DNA of 64,000 nt from Bacteroidales bacterium. GTDB lineage: Bacteria; Bacteroidota; Bacteroidia; Bacteroidales; G3-4614. Positions 50,758 through 59,714 of the stretch are shown here, one piece after another. Under the pieces are notes generated by a model. The model saw nothing but the letters and a program-made list of their open reading frames with translations. It was not told the origin of the DNA and made no database searches. Where the stretch lies: the NCBI GenBank assembly GCA_015061035.1, contig SUXK01000002.1, positions 1 to 64,000 on the forward strand. Reading direction: 5' to 3'. The translations under genes and the position numbers were made by a program. How positions within the stretch are numbered: the first letter of the stretch is position 1; every line of letters begins with the position of its first letter.

Positions 50758-50863
50758 TATTAGTGTTAGTTAACAAACTTTCGTTTGTTGAACTTGCTCT
50801 TGCTCAACTTTGTTAGTAATTAGTCTAATTAGTCAGATTGGTCTAATTGGGCTTATAATATGA

Positions 50864-50895
50864 ATAAAGGGTTGCTCACGAGAGCAACCCTTTAT
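50864..50895. terminator. Bidirectional terminator
   Basis: AATAAAGGGTTGCTC-ACGA-GAGCAACCCTTTATT-TGTTTTTTT. Confidence 0.85.
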
Positions 50896-50917
50896 TTGTT
50901 TTTTTAATCTATATTTT

Positions 50918-52101
50918 TTACTCGGCATATACTGGGCGGATTGGAGATCCCATCCAACGATAATATGGCCACACTCCTAATTCATCTTCGTTACCATTAC
51001 ATATAAACAGTCGTTTTGCTTCGTAAGAGCGTGTTGATAATGTATTTGTCCAGTATGAACTTAATGTTCCTATTCCTGATATATTATTTTGTGATTTTAT
51101 GCCAACTGCTGGTAGGAATATTGATTTCTCTGTTTTGAAACTTATTACTTTATATCCTTGTACTCCATTAAGTTCTACCCAGTACCATACACACTCTCTA
51201 AGTAACTCATTAAATTCTTCTACTGTTGGCATACGCCAATTGCCTCCAAGTGCTGCATGTGCTGCATCATCTTCTAATTCAAGGGTTGTTTTATTGTCAA
51301 CTATGCCATATTCTGAATCGGTACAATATTTTGTTATTGTGGTTTCGCTTCCATTACTCCATAGATAGTTTTTCCAATAATCGTGATTTTCTTTTGGCTC
51401 TATCTCTCCCCACGCATAGTAGTTTCCACTCTCGTATGAGGTTTCTGCTCCCAAGTTACATATTGCCCATTTTACTGAGAGTCCTAAATCTACTGCAACC
51501 ATTGTTTCGGGTTGAGGGGGTACTATACTCTCTTCTTCAAAATTTACTACTATCTCAGTAAAGGTTGTTATATTGATTGTACATACTGGTTCTGTGCTTA
51601 CTACTTCGCCATTAATGGTGTAGTTTACAAAGCGGTATCCTTCGTTTGGTTGGGCTACCATATTAAGGGCATTCCATATATTGTTTTTGAGACTTCTCCT
51701 GCTCCTTCGGGCTTTATCTCAATGGTATATATTTGTTCTTCTGCTATTCCTTCATCTGGGAGGATTTCATCTACTTGATCGTCTCCTGCTCCATTTTCAC
51801 TCTCAAATATGGCTTTGAATTGGGTATTCTCTGTTATTACTGTTGTATATGGGTTCTCGGTTGATACTTCCATACCTAATACCATCCAACTTACAAAGCG
51901 GTATCCGTTCTCGGGGGTTGCTGTTAAGGTTACTTCCCAACCCGGCATTACTTCGGTTTCGGAAGCGGTTGCTATTCCTCCTTGTGTTGTTGTTACTGAT
52001 ACTTTGCAAAAGTCATCATCTTCTCCTCCGCACGATGGTAGTGCTAATACGAATATTGCCATTATTGACATTATGGCAACGATTGATTTTAGGACTTTCA
52101 T
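50918..52101 (-). pseudogene. Surface lipoprotein with repeat domains and FISUMP-like C-terminal domain, split by frameshift near 51660
   Basis: ORFs 51655-52101 (lipobox SCGGEDDD, repeat 1) and 50918-51661 (repeat 2, VAVDLGLSVKWAICNLGAE...YYAWGEIEPK) overlap in different frames. Restoring one base at CCCTTAA(A)TATGG joins ...SKTIYGMPLNMVAQPNEGYRF. Confidence 0.8.
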
Positions 52102-52111
52102 CTTCTGTATG

Positions 52112-52993
52112 TTATTGATTTATATTATTTGTTGTTTCCTCTTTCCTTAGTTTTATTACGCAGTATATGAAGAGTAGCAGACTTATAGCGGCTGTCCATA
52201 GTGAACCGCCTTCTGTTGTGCCTAATTTGTCTATATCTTCGCTGGTGAGGTTTATATTGAGCATATAGGCTGCTATTACTGCCATACTGTTGTTTAGGGT
52301 ATGTGCATAGATTGGTAGCCAGATGCTTTTTGACCATACTAACAGGTATCCGAAAAATGCGCCTAATAACATTCGGGGAAAGAAGCCGAAGAATTGCAGG
52401 TGTATGGCACTGAATATTATTGCGGTTACCCATATGGCTATGTGGTGGTTTTGCCACTTGTCTTCTATTAGTTTTTGCATTACGCCTCGGAAGGTTAACT
52501 CCTCGCCTACTCCTGTCATTAAGCCTACTATTAGTAGGGTTATGATTAACTCCGTTAGGGTTTGTAGAGAGAGGAGTTTTTTGGTTGACTCGGCTGCTGC
52601 GTCTTCGTTTGCTCTCATCCACTCCTCTATGCCCGACATAAACTCGGGTAGGTGCATTGACTCATTCCAAGATACTATGAGGTTGAGTGCTGGTGTCATT
52701 ACTATCATTGCTATTGTTACCCACACTATTTGTTTGAGGGTGGGCAATGTGGTTAGTGATAGGTATTTGAAGGGTTTGTGTGTTAGTAGCCTTGCTGTTA
52801 TCAGGGGCGATGCTATAAACAATACTATGCCTTGTATGGTTAGCATTATCATCATTTGGGGGCGTTCGGGTAGCGTTAATAGTTTTGATGCTATTGCGAC
52901 TAATGCCGATGCTATGATGAACATTACTGCCTCTACCAGTATAAAGGTTAAGGCTTTTGTTTTGAAGTTGGTTGCAAAGGGATTGTATTTCAT
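52112..52993 (-). CDS. CPBP family intramembrane metalloprotease
   Basis: GVGEELTFRGVMQKLI (EExxxR), FSAIHLQFFGFFPRMLLGAFFGYL. Confidence 0.92.
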   Translation of the reverse strand: MKYNPFATNFKTKALTFILVEAVMFIIASALVAIASKLLTLPERPQMMIMLTIQGIVLFIASPLITARLLTHKPFKYLSLTTLPTLKQIVWVTIAMIVMTPALNLIVSWNESMHLPEFMSGIEEWMRANEDAAAESTKKLLSLQTLTELIITLLIVGLMTGVGEELTFRGVMQKLIEDKWQNHHIAIWVTAIIFSAIHLQFFGFFPRMLLGAFFGYLLVWSKSIWLPIYAHTLNNSMAVIAAYMLNINLTSEDIDKLGTTEGGSLWTAAISLLLFIYCVIKLRKEETTNNINQ

Positions 52994-52995
52994 TG

Positions 52996-53862
52996 TTATT
53001 TTAGGGCTGCTTCTATTAGTGCTACGGCTAAATATAGTAGTGTGAATATTAGTTGGTTTCGGGCAGTTAGTCCTATATAGGCATTAAGGGCTTGTCCTTG
53101 GGTTTTTATTAGTCCTTGCCATGTTTTTAGGTGTAGTGCCAAGAAGAGTATGGCAAATATTGCTCCTGTGTATGTGATTGCGAGTATTGTGGTTGCTAAT
53201 ATTCCGTTTACGAGATAGGTTATTATGGCAAATCGGCGTCCTAAGATTACTACTGAGGTGAGTTTGCCGTCTTGTTTGTCGGTTTGGTAATCGCGATAGT
53301 TGTTTACTAACAGGATGTTTGATGATAGTAAGCCCATGGCGGCTGCTCCTATTATTACTGGTATTTCTACTGTGGCGGTTTGTAACCAATAGGTTGCCGT
53401 TACTGGTACTATGCCAAAGAAGATGAATACGGTTACTTCGCCCAAACCGTGATATGATAAGGGATATGGTCCTGCTGAGTATGCGAGGGCAAAGAGTATT
53501 ATTATTGCTCCTAATACTACTAACTGCCATCCGCCTATGGGTATTAACATACATCCTAGTATGGCGGCTATGGCTAATGTTATTATGGTTGCTGTGAGCA
53601 TGGTGCGGGGAGGTATGTCGCCCGATGCTACGGCTCGGCGTGGCCCTACCCGATTGGGTTTGTCGCTTCCGTTTTTATAATCGAAATAGTCGTTTGCAAA
53701 GTTTGATGCTATTTGTGCTGCAAGGGCAAATAGCAGACATATTGTAAATACCCACCAATTGGCTTTGCCTTGCTGCCATGAGTAGGTTGTTGCTAATATT
53801 ACTGGTGCTATGGATGTGGGTAGTGTTCGGGGACGTGCCGCCGATATCCAATGTTTTATCAT
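52996..53862 (-). CDS. menA: 1,4-dihydroxy-2-naphthoate polyprenyltransferase
   Basis: WISAARPRTLPTSIAPVILA; NFANDYFDYKNGSDKPNRVGPRRAVASG; NNYRDYQTDKQDGKLT. Confidence 0.95.
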   Translation of the reverse strand: MIKHWISAARPRTLPTSIAPVILATTYSWQQGKANWWVFTICLLFALAAQIASNFANDYFDYKNGSDKPNRVGPRRAVASGDIPPRTMLTATIITLAIAAILGCMLIPIGGWQLVVLGAIIILFALAYSAGPYPLSYHGLGEVTVFIFFGIVPVTATYWLQTATVEIPVIIGAAAMGLLSSNILLVNNYRDYQTDKQDGKLTSVVILGRRFAIITYLVNGILATTILAITYTGAIFAILFLALHLKTWQGLIKTQGQALNAYIGLTARNQLIFTLLYLAVALIEAALK

Positions 53863-55451
53863 CTTTTCTTTTTTCGTGGTTTTATTTTTGCAGGGGCTTC
53901 AAGGTTAAAACATGCTTTGATGCCTTCTCTTATCTTTTCTGCCTCTACCCCTCCTCTTTTTAGGAGGAATAGTATATAGTTTATGTATTGGTCTGGGGTT
54001 GAGAAGCCACATAATATGGTTACCTTGCTTTGTGCTATCATTGCTTTTTGATTAAAGAATTTTAGTATGGCAGGGTAGTTTTCTTCTCGCACAAATCGGT
54101 TGAATTTTTCTACTAATTTGGTGTAGGTAAAGCGTGAGTCTATTTCATCGGTTAGATGCTCGATGTGATGGGCAAACTCTTCGATTGTGTTTGCTCGGGT
54201 ATCGATGCGGAACTCTATGCCATTGCGTATGCGATGACGGGTGTGAATTAATGCTTGTTCCTCTATTGATGATTTAAAGAACTTGATTACTCCTTGTTTT
54301 ACGGCTTTGAATACTTGCTCTTCGTTGTTGCCTGTGCATCGTGCTACGGAGCGTACTACCGGTTCTATTAGTAACAGGTTTTCTACTTCGGCTACGTTGG
54401 GTACGTAGATGTTTTTGCTTCGGAGATATTCTACCTCGTGCGAGGTACGGCGGTCTCGGTCAACAATTCCTCGAGACTCCAGCATATGAAAGTTTTTCAT
54501 CTCGGAAAAGGCTCGGGTTACCTCTATTACTTTACTGCATCCGCCTAATGGTTTTACGGTGTATTCGGTAAAGACTAATGGATATAGTCTATTATCGATA
54601 CTTGATGTTGTATCGCCTTCGACAAATAGTACGGGTTTGCGTCCGCCTAAGAGTTCGAGATATATATCTTCGGGTAAGGAGTCGCTATTTTCTATAAATT
54701 CGTAATCGAAACTGTTGGTCTCTGCATCGTAACTTTTTACCCATATGCGTTTTCCACTACGCGACACGGCAAAGTTCAAATCGTGTGTGAGATATATAAA
54801 GCAACAATCTGGTCGCTGACTTTCTATGTCGTTCCACAAGGATGAGGTCATTGAGGGATGTAGGTGCATCTCCGGCTCATCTACTATTATTATTGAGTTT
54901 GGGCGTGCTATGAGCGAGGCGGCTATGAGATAGAGTACTACTTTTTCGCCATGACTCATTTGCATTGCATTGTAGTTATTGGGCGAGGTGTCGGATACTA
55001 TCTCCAATTTTCCATTGCTACGGATTATTTTGTGATGTGGAAATATTTTTTCCCACATTACTTGAGTTTTGTCTAATGTTGAAGGTTTTAGTTGTGCTTC
55101 CCTGCCTTGTGATATTTCATTTTTATAATCAATGAGGTTTTGCATCTCCTCTCTGATTAATAGTGCAAATAGTTGCTCAAACTCGGTTTTGAGCGAGAGT
55201 TGTTTGTTTTCTTTAAAGTATTTGTTATACTCGCCTGTTATGGAGTTTGCTTTTACCTCAGCGGTTTCATCAATGGGCATTACGGTTTTTAGTGCAGATA
55301 TTCGAAAGGTATTATCGTAATATCGCTGCTCTATCTCTTTTCCAAATCGACTTTTTCCTGCTCCATTGGCTCCTACTATAACCATATTTATTACTCCTGA
55401 TATTGTTTTATCAGCGGTTTCTCCTTTTTTTGCCGGTAATTTGATTTCCAT
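53859..55451 (-). CDS. AAA/ABC-type ATPase fused to TOPRIM/DUF4435-like domain (OLD/PARIS-like architecture)
   Basis: Walker A VGANGAGKSRFG; VDEPEMHLHPS; LTHDLNFAVSR; then VLFVEGDTTSSIDNRL (TOPRIM Glu) and GIVDRDRR (DxD); NVAEVENLLL. Confidence 0.8.
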   Translation of the reverse strand: MEIKLPAKKGETADKTISGVINMVIVGANGAGKSRFGKEIEQRYYDNTFRISALKTVMPIDETAEVKANSITGEYNKYFKENKQLSLKTEFEQLFALLIREEMQNLIDYKNEISQGREAQLKPSTLDKTQVMWEKIFPHHKIIRSNGKLEIVSDTSPNNYNAMQMSHGEKVVLYLIAASLIARPNSIIIVDEPEMHLHPSMTSSLWNDIESQRPDCCFIYLTHDLNFAVSRSGKRIWVKSYDAETNSFDYEFIENSDSLPEDIYLELLGGRKPVLFVEGDTTSSIDNRLYPLVFTEYTVKPLGGCSKVIEVTRAFSEMKNFHMLESRGIVDRDRRTSHEVEYLRSKNIYVPNVAEVENLLLIEPVVRSVARCTGNNEEQVFKAVKQGVIKFFKSSIEEQALIHTRHRIRNGIEFRIDTRANTIEEFAHHIEHLTDEIDSRFTYTKLVEKFNRFVREENYPAILKFFNQKAMIAQSKVTILCGFSTPDQYINYILFLLKRGGVEAEKIREGIKACFNLEAPAKIKPRKKKR

Positions 55452-55590
55452 CTTTGTGTAATTTTATGGTTAGTAATTGCTTTGTCCTCTCTATTACAAA
55501 GGTATTAATTTTAAGGGTATTTTCAAATAGGTTTTTATGCAAAAAAAGATAACGCTCTACTATGCGTTATCTTTTTTCTTCTTTTGATTA

Positions 55591-56286
55591 CTATTTTACC
55601 TCCAATCTGCCTCGTAGTGATAGTTTTATCATCTCTTCGCCCGGTACTAAATAGATTTCTACTCTTCGGTTCTTTTTGCGTTTCTCCATTGTGTGATTGT
55701 CAGTTAGCGGTTCTTCTCCTCCCATTCCATAGAGTACTACCTCTTCTGTTTTTAAGCCTAATTGTTTTAACTTTCTATGTAATTGCTCTGCTCTTTGCGT
55801 GGTTAAGTTTAGGTTGTACTCAATGCTTCCTGTGTTGTCGCTATGCACTACTATGAGTATGTGATACATTCCTATCTCTTCTCCATATCGAGCAATTGGG
55901 CGTAGCAACAAATCTACTTTATTATATAGTGTCGTATCGTTTGGATAGAATAATTTATCAACTGGAATTGTTAATTTTATGACTTCTCCTAAGCGTTGTA
56001 ATTCTACTTGTGATACTCCGTATTGCTTGAGTTTTTGAAGGGTTTTCTCTTGTTCTGCCATATACTCGCGTATTTTGCGATGTGATAATGGCGACTCTAC
56101 AATGGGTACGTTTATATTTTCATCGAGGGTAAGTGTCTGTATATCGATATGGGGTGCTGCCTTATTATCCCTTATCGATAATTGTACTCCACTCTTTTTT
56201 TGACGTTTTAGTAGTTGCGATTCTACTTGTGGCGTGACAAATAGGAGTATTAGTATTGTTAGTATATATCGGTTATGTTTTAACAT
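55591..56286 (-). CDS. OmpA family protein
   Basis: HILIVVHSDNTGSIEYNLNLTTQRAEQLHRKLKQLGL...NRRVEIYLVPGEEMI. Confidence 0.8.
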   Translation of the reverse strand: MLKHNRYILTILILLFVTPQVESQLLKRQKKSGVQLSIRDNKAAPHIDIQTLTLDENINVPIVESPLSHRKIREYMAEQEKTLQKLKQYGVSQVELQRLGEVIKLTIPVDKLFYPNDTTLYNKVDLLLRPIARYGEEIGMYHILIVVHSDNTGSIEYNLNLTTQRAEQLHRKLKQLGLKTEEVVLYGMGGEEPLTDNHTMEKRKKNRRVEIYLVPGEEMIKLSLRGRLEVK

Positions 56287-56300
56287 ATATACTTTATACG

Positions 56301-56624
56301 TTATTTAAACATTCCTATTGACTCGCAATATGAGAGTTCTCCTTCAATGATTGCCTCTATTTGCTCTTGAGTTAGTTTGCAAAGTGTGTCTTTTTTTGCC
56401 ATTGATACTGCATAGTCTATTATCTCATCATCGGCTATGGTTATCTCAGCATTTTCATCTTCTTCACTCATAAATCCTTTACTTTCGTAGAAATCGTATA
56501 TTAAATCTACTACATAGTATATATCATCATCTGATATATTTTTTGATAGTTCTGCTTCTAAATTTTTTCGTATGTATTTTACTGCGTCTTCGTCATCGTA
56601 AAATAGTTCTTCGTTTTGTGCCAT
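56301..56624 (-). CDS. Conserved-looking acidic hypothetical protein
   Basis: 107-aa ORF, no antisense conflict; acidic, helical. Confidence 0.6.
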   Translation of the reverse strand: MAQNEELFYDDEDAVKYIRKNLEAELSKNISDDDIYYVVDLIYDFYESKGFMSEEDENAEITIADDEIIDYAVSMAKKDTLCKLTQEQIEAIIEGELSYCESIGMFK

Positions 56625-56772
56625 GTCTGTTTTGTTTTTTGTTTTACTCTGCTAAATTAATAAAAATTACGGAGAGTTCTTGTATTATTTTGTTTTTTTA
56701 TGTTTTTGTTATTTTCTTTGCGGTGTTATTCAAAAAAGTTATTGTACCTTCGTACATATAATTTGAATATTT

Positions 56773-56889
56773 ATGAGAAAGTTTATATTTTTTATTGTTT
56801 GTGCTATAATTGTTATTGGGTTTGCTTCGTGCAACAGGGATGGTTGCGGTTGCCAAAAACCTGTTATTAAAACTGAGACACGTGTATAG
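56773..56889 (+). CDS. 38-aa small lipoprotein
   Basis: ATG 56773 to TAG 56887-56889: MRKFIFFIVCAIIVIGFASCNRDGCGCQKPVIKTETRV; lipobox GFASC. Confidence 0.6.
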   Translation: MRKFIFFIVCAIIVIGFASCNRDGCGCQKPVIKTETRV

Positions 56890-56922
56890 TGTTTATTTTT
56901 TTGTTTTGAATTTTTAGCAATT

Positions 56923-56955
56923 AGAAAGGACTGCCCCAAAAGACAGTCCTTTCTA
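56923..56955. terminator. Bidirectional terminator
   Basis: AGAAAGGACTG-CCCCAAAAGA-CAGTCCTTTCT. Confidence 0.8.
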
Positions 56956-56976
56956 AATTTATTATGTAGCATCTAT

Positions 56977-58428
56977 TTATTTAGCAGCCTTTTTGGGTGC
57001 TTTTTTTGCAGGTGCTTTTTTTGCTGGTTTCTCCTCTACTGGAGTCTCTGCTTTTGCTTCTGCTTTAGGTGCTGCTTTTTTTGTTGCTTTCTTTGCAGGT
57101 GCTTTTTTTGCTGGTTTCTCCTCTTCAACTTCTCCTGCATTTGCTTTTGCACTTGCTAACTCTTTTTTCAATACCTCTATCTCGGCTGCTTGATTACGAA
57201 TTGTTGTGATTAGTGCATTCAACTCTTCGTTCTCTATTGAGTCGGGGAATTGCTCTTCTACTCGTACTATAAAGTCGCTTAATACGTTCATATAGTTGGT
57301 GAATGCCTCGTATGCTGAATCGTATGGACTATAGTGACTGTGTACGGCTCCGTCAGCAAAGTGTTTTGTACACATGTAGTAGAAATGGTCTGATGCTTGT
57401 AGATAGTTCCAGTCTTGTTTTAGACGTGTGTCTGAACACAAGCGTACTCTTTCTGCTACTGAGTATAGTTTCTCATATGCCTCTTTTTGTAATATGTTTC
57501 CTAACCATGCCGATGTGTCACGCTCTTCGTCTGCCCAAGAGATTGGATCGTTTACTGAGATTACATCTACTGGTTTTAGTTTTGATATTACCTCTGATGG
57601 TGTTGAGAATGTGATGCCTTTATCTGCTGCAAAGCGTGGTAGGGCTTTCATGAATCCGAAGATTCCTGTTTCTGCTGATTGTAGTTCGCCTAATGTGTCG
57701 TATGTCATAAATAGGTTTACTACCTCCTCGCCTTCGGGCAATGAGCCTATCCATCCCATGAACTTGTCTGCTGTTAATGGATATTCATTCCACTCGTAGT
57801 TTGAGAAACGGAAGGTTATATCATCACTTAACTTATAGTTCTTAAGCATCAATTTTACTTTTGGTGCTGTTGCTGGTGTGTATAGGTAGTTTGGACTCTT
57901 CCATCCTAATATGTGTTTTGCTCCTTCGGTGATAATTCCTTTGAATCCCATTGATGCTACCATTGCTGCTATCTCGTCTGAGTATATCAACTCGGTATTA
58001 CGGAATACTTTTGGACGTTGTCCGAATAACAACTCTATTTTATCATCGTGTGCTTTTACTTGGTTGATGAACTCTTCGGGATCGGCTAACGATGCTAACG
58101 AGTGTGCGTATGTTTCTGACAGGAACTCTACGCATCCTGTTTTTGCCAAATCTCGCATTGAGTCAATAAACTCGGGCACATACATCTCTAATTGCTCAAG
58201 TGCTACTCCTGAGATTGAGAATGCTACTTTAAACTTATTACCCGAATCTTCTATCATCTCTAATAATGCACGATTTGCGGGTAAATATGAACGCTCTGCT
58301 ATTCGACGGATTATCTCCTCGTTGTTGAAATCGTCATAATAGTAGTGGTCATTACCAATATCAAAGAAACGATAACGTTTCAAACGGAATGGTTGATGAA
58401 TTTGAAAATAGAAACAGATTGTTCTCAT
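56977..58428 (-). CDS. GH57 family alpha-amylase-type hydrolase with H1-like Lys/Ala/Pro tail
   Basis: ICFYFQIHQPFRLKRYRFFDIG; C-terminus EEKPAKKAPAKKATKKAAPKAEAKAETPVEEKPAKKAPAKKAPKKAAK. Confidence 0.9.
   Translation of the reverse strand: MRTICFYFQIHQPFRLKRYRFFDIGNDHYYYDDFNNEEIIRRIAERSYLPANRALLEMIEDSGNKFKVAFSISGVALEQLEMYVPEFIDSMRDLAKTGCVEFLSETYAHSLASLADPEEFINQVKAHDDKIELLFGQRPKVFRNTELIYSDEIAAMVASMGFKGIITEGAKHILGWKSPNYLYTPATAPKVKLMLKNYKLSDDITFRFSNYEWNEYPLTADKFMGWIGSLPEGEEVVNLFMTYDTLGELQSAETGIFGFMKALPRFAADKGITFSTPSEVISKLKPVDVISVNDPISWADEERDTSAWLGNILQKEAYEKLYSVAERVRLCSDTRLKQDWNYLQASDHFYYMCTKHFADGAVHSHYSPYDSAYEAFTNYMNVLSDFIVRVEEQFPDSIENEELNALITTIRNQAAEIEVLKKELASAKANAGEVEEEKPAKKAPAKKATKKAAPKAEAKAETPVEEKPAKKAPAKKAPKKAAK
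57005..57124. repeat. 33-bp exact direct repeat encoding the tail motif
   Basis: TTTGCAGGTGCTTTTTTTGCTGGTTTCTCCTCT at 57005-57037 and 57092-57124. Confidence 0.8.
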
Positions 58429-58449
58429 TTTATTGCTGTTTTTAAAGTT

Positions 58450-59712
58450 TTACCATTTCATTACCTTGCGGTATATATCTATCACTTTTTGTCCTGCATA
58501 CTCCCACTTGATTTCGTTTACTTCGCGTATTCCTTCTTCTTTCATGTGGTTGTACATTGCTGGATATGTTATTATTGAATATACGGCGTCTGCCATTGCA
58601 TCTACGTCCCAATAATCGGTTTTTACGACATTATTCAAAATTTCGGCACATCCCGATTGTTTTGAGATGATTGATGGTACTCCTACTTGCATTGCTTCAA
58701 GTGGTGATATTCCAAAGGGTTCGGACACTGATGGCATCATATATACATCGCTCGACTTGAGCATCTCATATACTTGTTTGCCTCGTAAGAATCCTGTGAA
58801 TTGAAATTTATCGGCTATGTCGCGTTCTGCTGCAAGTCGTATCATCTTGTTCATCATGTCGCCACTTCCTGCCATCACAAAGCGGACGTTGTTTGTTTTA
58901 CGTAATACTTGTGCGGCTACCTCAACAAAGTACTCTGGTCCTTTTTGCATTGTTATACGTCCAAGGAATGTTACTACTTTTTCTTTGGGGTTGCGTGGCA
59001 TCTCTATTGCCATAATCTCCTCGCTCATTGGTTCAACGGCATTGTGTACGGTTGTTACTTTGTCGGGAGATATTCCGTATTTCTCTATTACGGTTTGACG
59101 TGTTAGATTACTTACTGTGATAATATGATCGGCATAGTTCATTCCGTCTTTCTCAATTCGGAATACATCGGGGTTTACGTTTCCACGACTGCGGTCAAAG
59201 TCTGTTGCGTGTACGTGTATCACCAATGGTTTGCCTGTTACCTGTTTTGCATGTATTCCTGCTGGATATGTTAGCCAATCGTGCGAGTGTATTACATCGC
59301 ATGGTACTGTTCGCGCTATTACTCCTGCAACTATTGAGTAGTTGTTTATCTCCTCTAATATGTTGTCAGCGTAACGCCCTGAAAACTCTATACATCCAAG
59401 ATTATTGGTGTGAATATAGTTGAAATCGGCATAGATATTGTTACGCAAATCGTAATAGGTTTGCGGATTCATTGTATTGCCTATTTGATTTTCTACTGTA
59501 TTCCAATCTACATCTCGCCATACAACTGGGGTATTGTTGGCTCCTATGATATTAGCAAAGCCTTTCTCTTCATCGCCCCAAGGTTTGGGTATTACAAATG
59601 TGATATCCATATCACCACATTTGTGCATTCCCTTAGTTAGTCCGTAACTTGCTGTTCCGAGACCTCCGAGAATATGGGGAGGAAACTCCCATCCAAACAT
59701 TAATGCTTTCAT
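58450..59712 (-). CDS. Family 4 glycosyltransferase (glycogen synthase-type)
   Basis: FGWEFPPHILGGLGTASYGLTKGM; HSHDWLTYPAGI; PSVSEPFGISPLEAMQVGVPSI. Confidence 0.92.
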   Translation of the reverse strand: MKALMFGWEFPPHILGGLGTASYGLTKGMHKCGDMDITFVIPKPWGDEEKGFANIIGANNTPVVWRDVDWNTVENQIGNTMNPQTYYDLRNNIYADFNYIHTNNLGCIEFSGRYADNILEEINNYSIVAGVIARTVPCDVIHSHDWLTYPAGIHAKQVTGKPLVIHVHATDFDRSRGNVNPDVFRIEKDGMNYADHIITVSNLTRQTVIEKYGISPDKVTTVHNAVEPMSEEIMAIEMPRNPKEKVVTFLGRITMQKGPEYFVEVAAQVLRKTNNVRFVMAGSGDMMNKMIRLAAERDIADKFQFTGFLRGKQVYEMLKSSDVYMMPSVSEPFGISPLEAMQVGVPSIISKQSGCAEILNNVVKTDYWDVDAMADAVYSIITYPAMYNHMKEEGIREVNEIKWEYAGQKVIDIYRKVMKW

Positions 59713-59714
59713 AC

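Noticed and set aside
50760-50860. Short repeats (ACAAAC/GTTTGT hairpin; GTCTAATT repeats) after manA
   Set aside because: Low complexity; no consistent unit or array beyond the clear terminator that follows.
52125-52622. 165-aa Arg/Asn-rich minus-strand ORF
   Set aside because: Alternate frame inside the CPBP gene; low-complexity composition.
52323-53045. 240-aa plus-strand ORF
   Set aside because: Antisense to the CPBP protease gene, which has clear catalytic motifs.
53084-53554. 156-aa Arg/Asn/Ser-rich minus-strand ORF
   Set aside because: Alternate frame inside menA.
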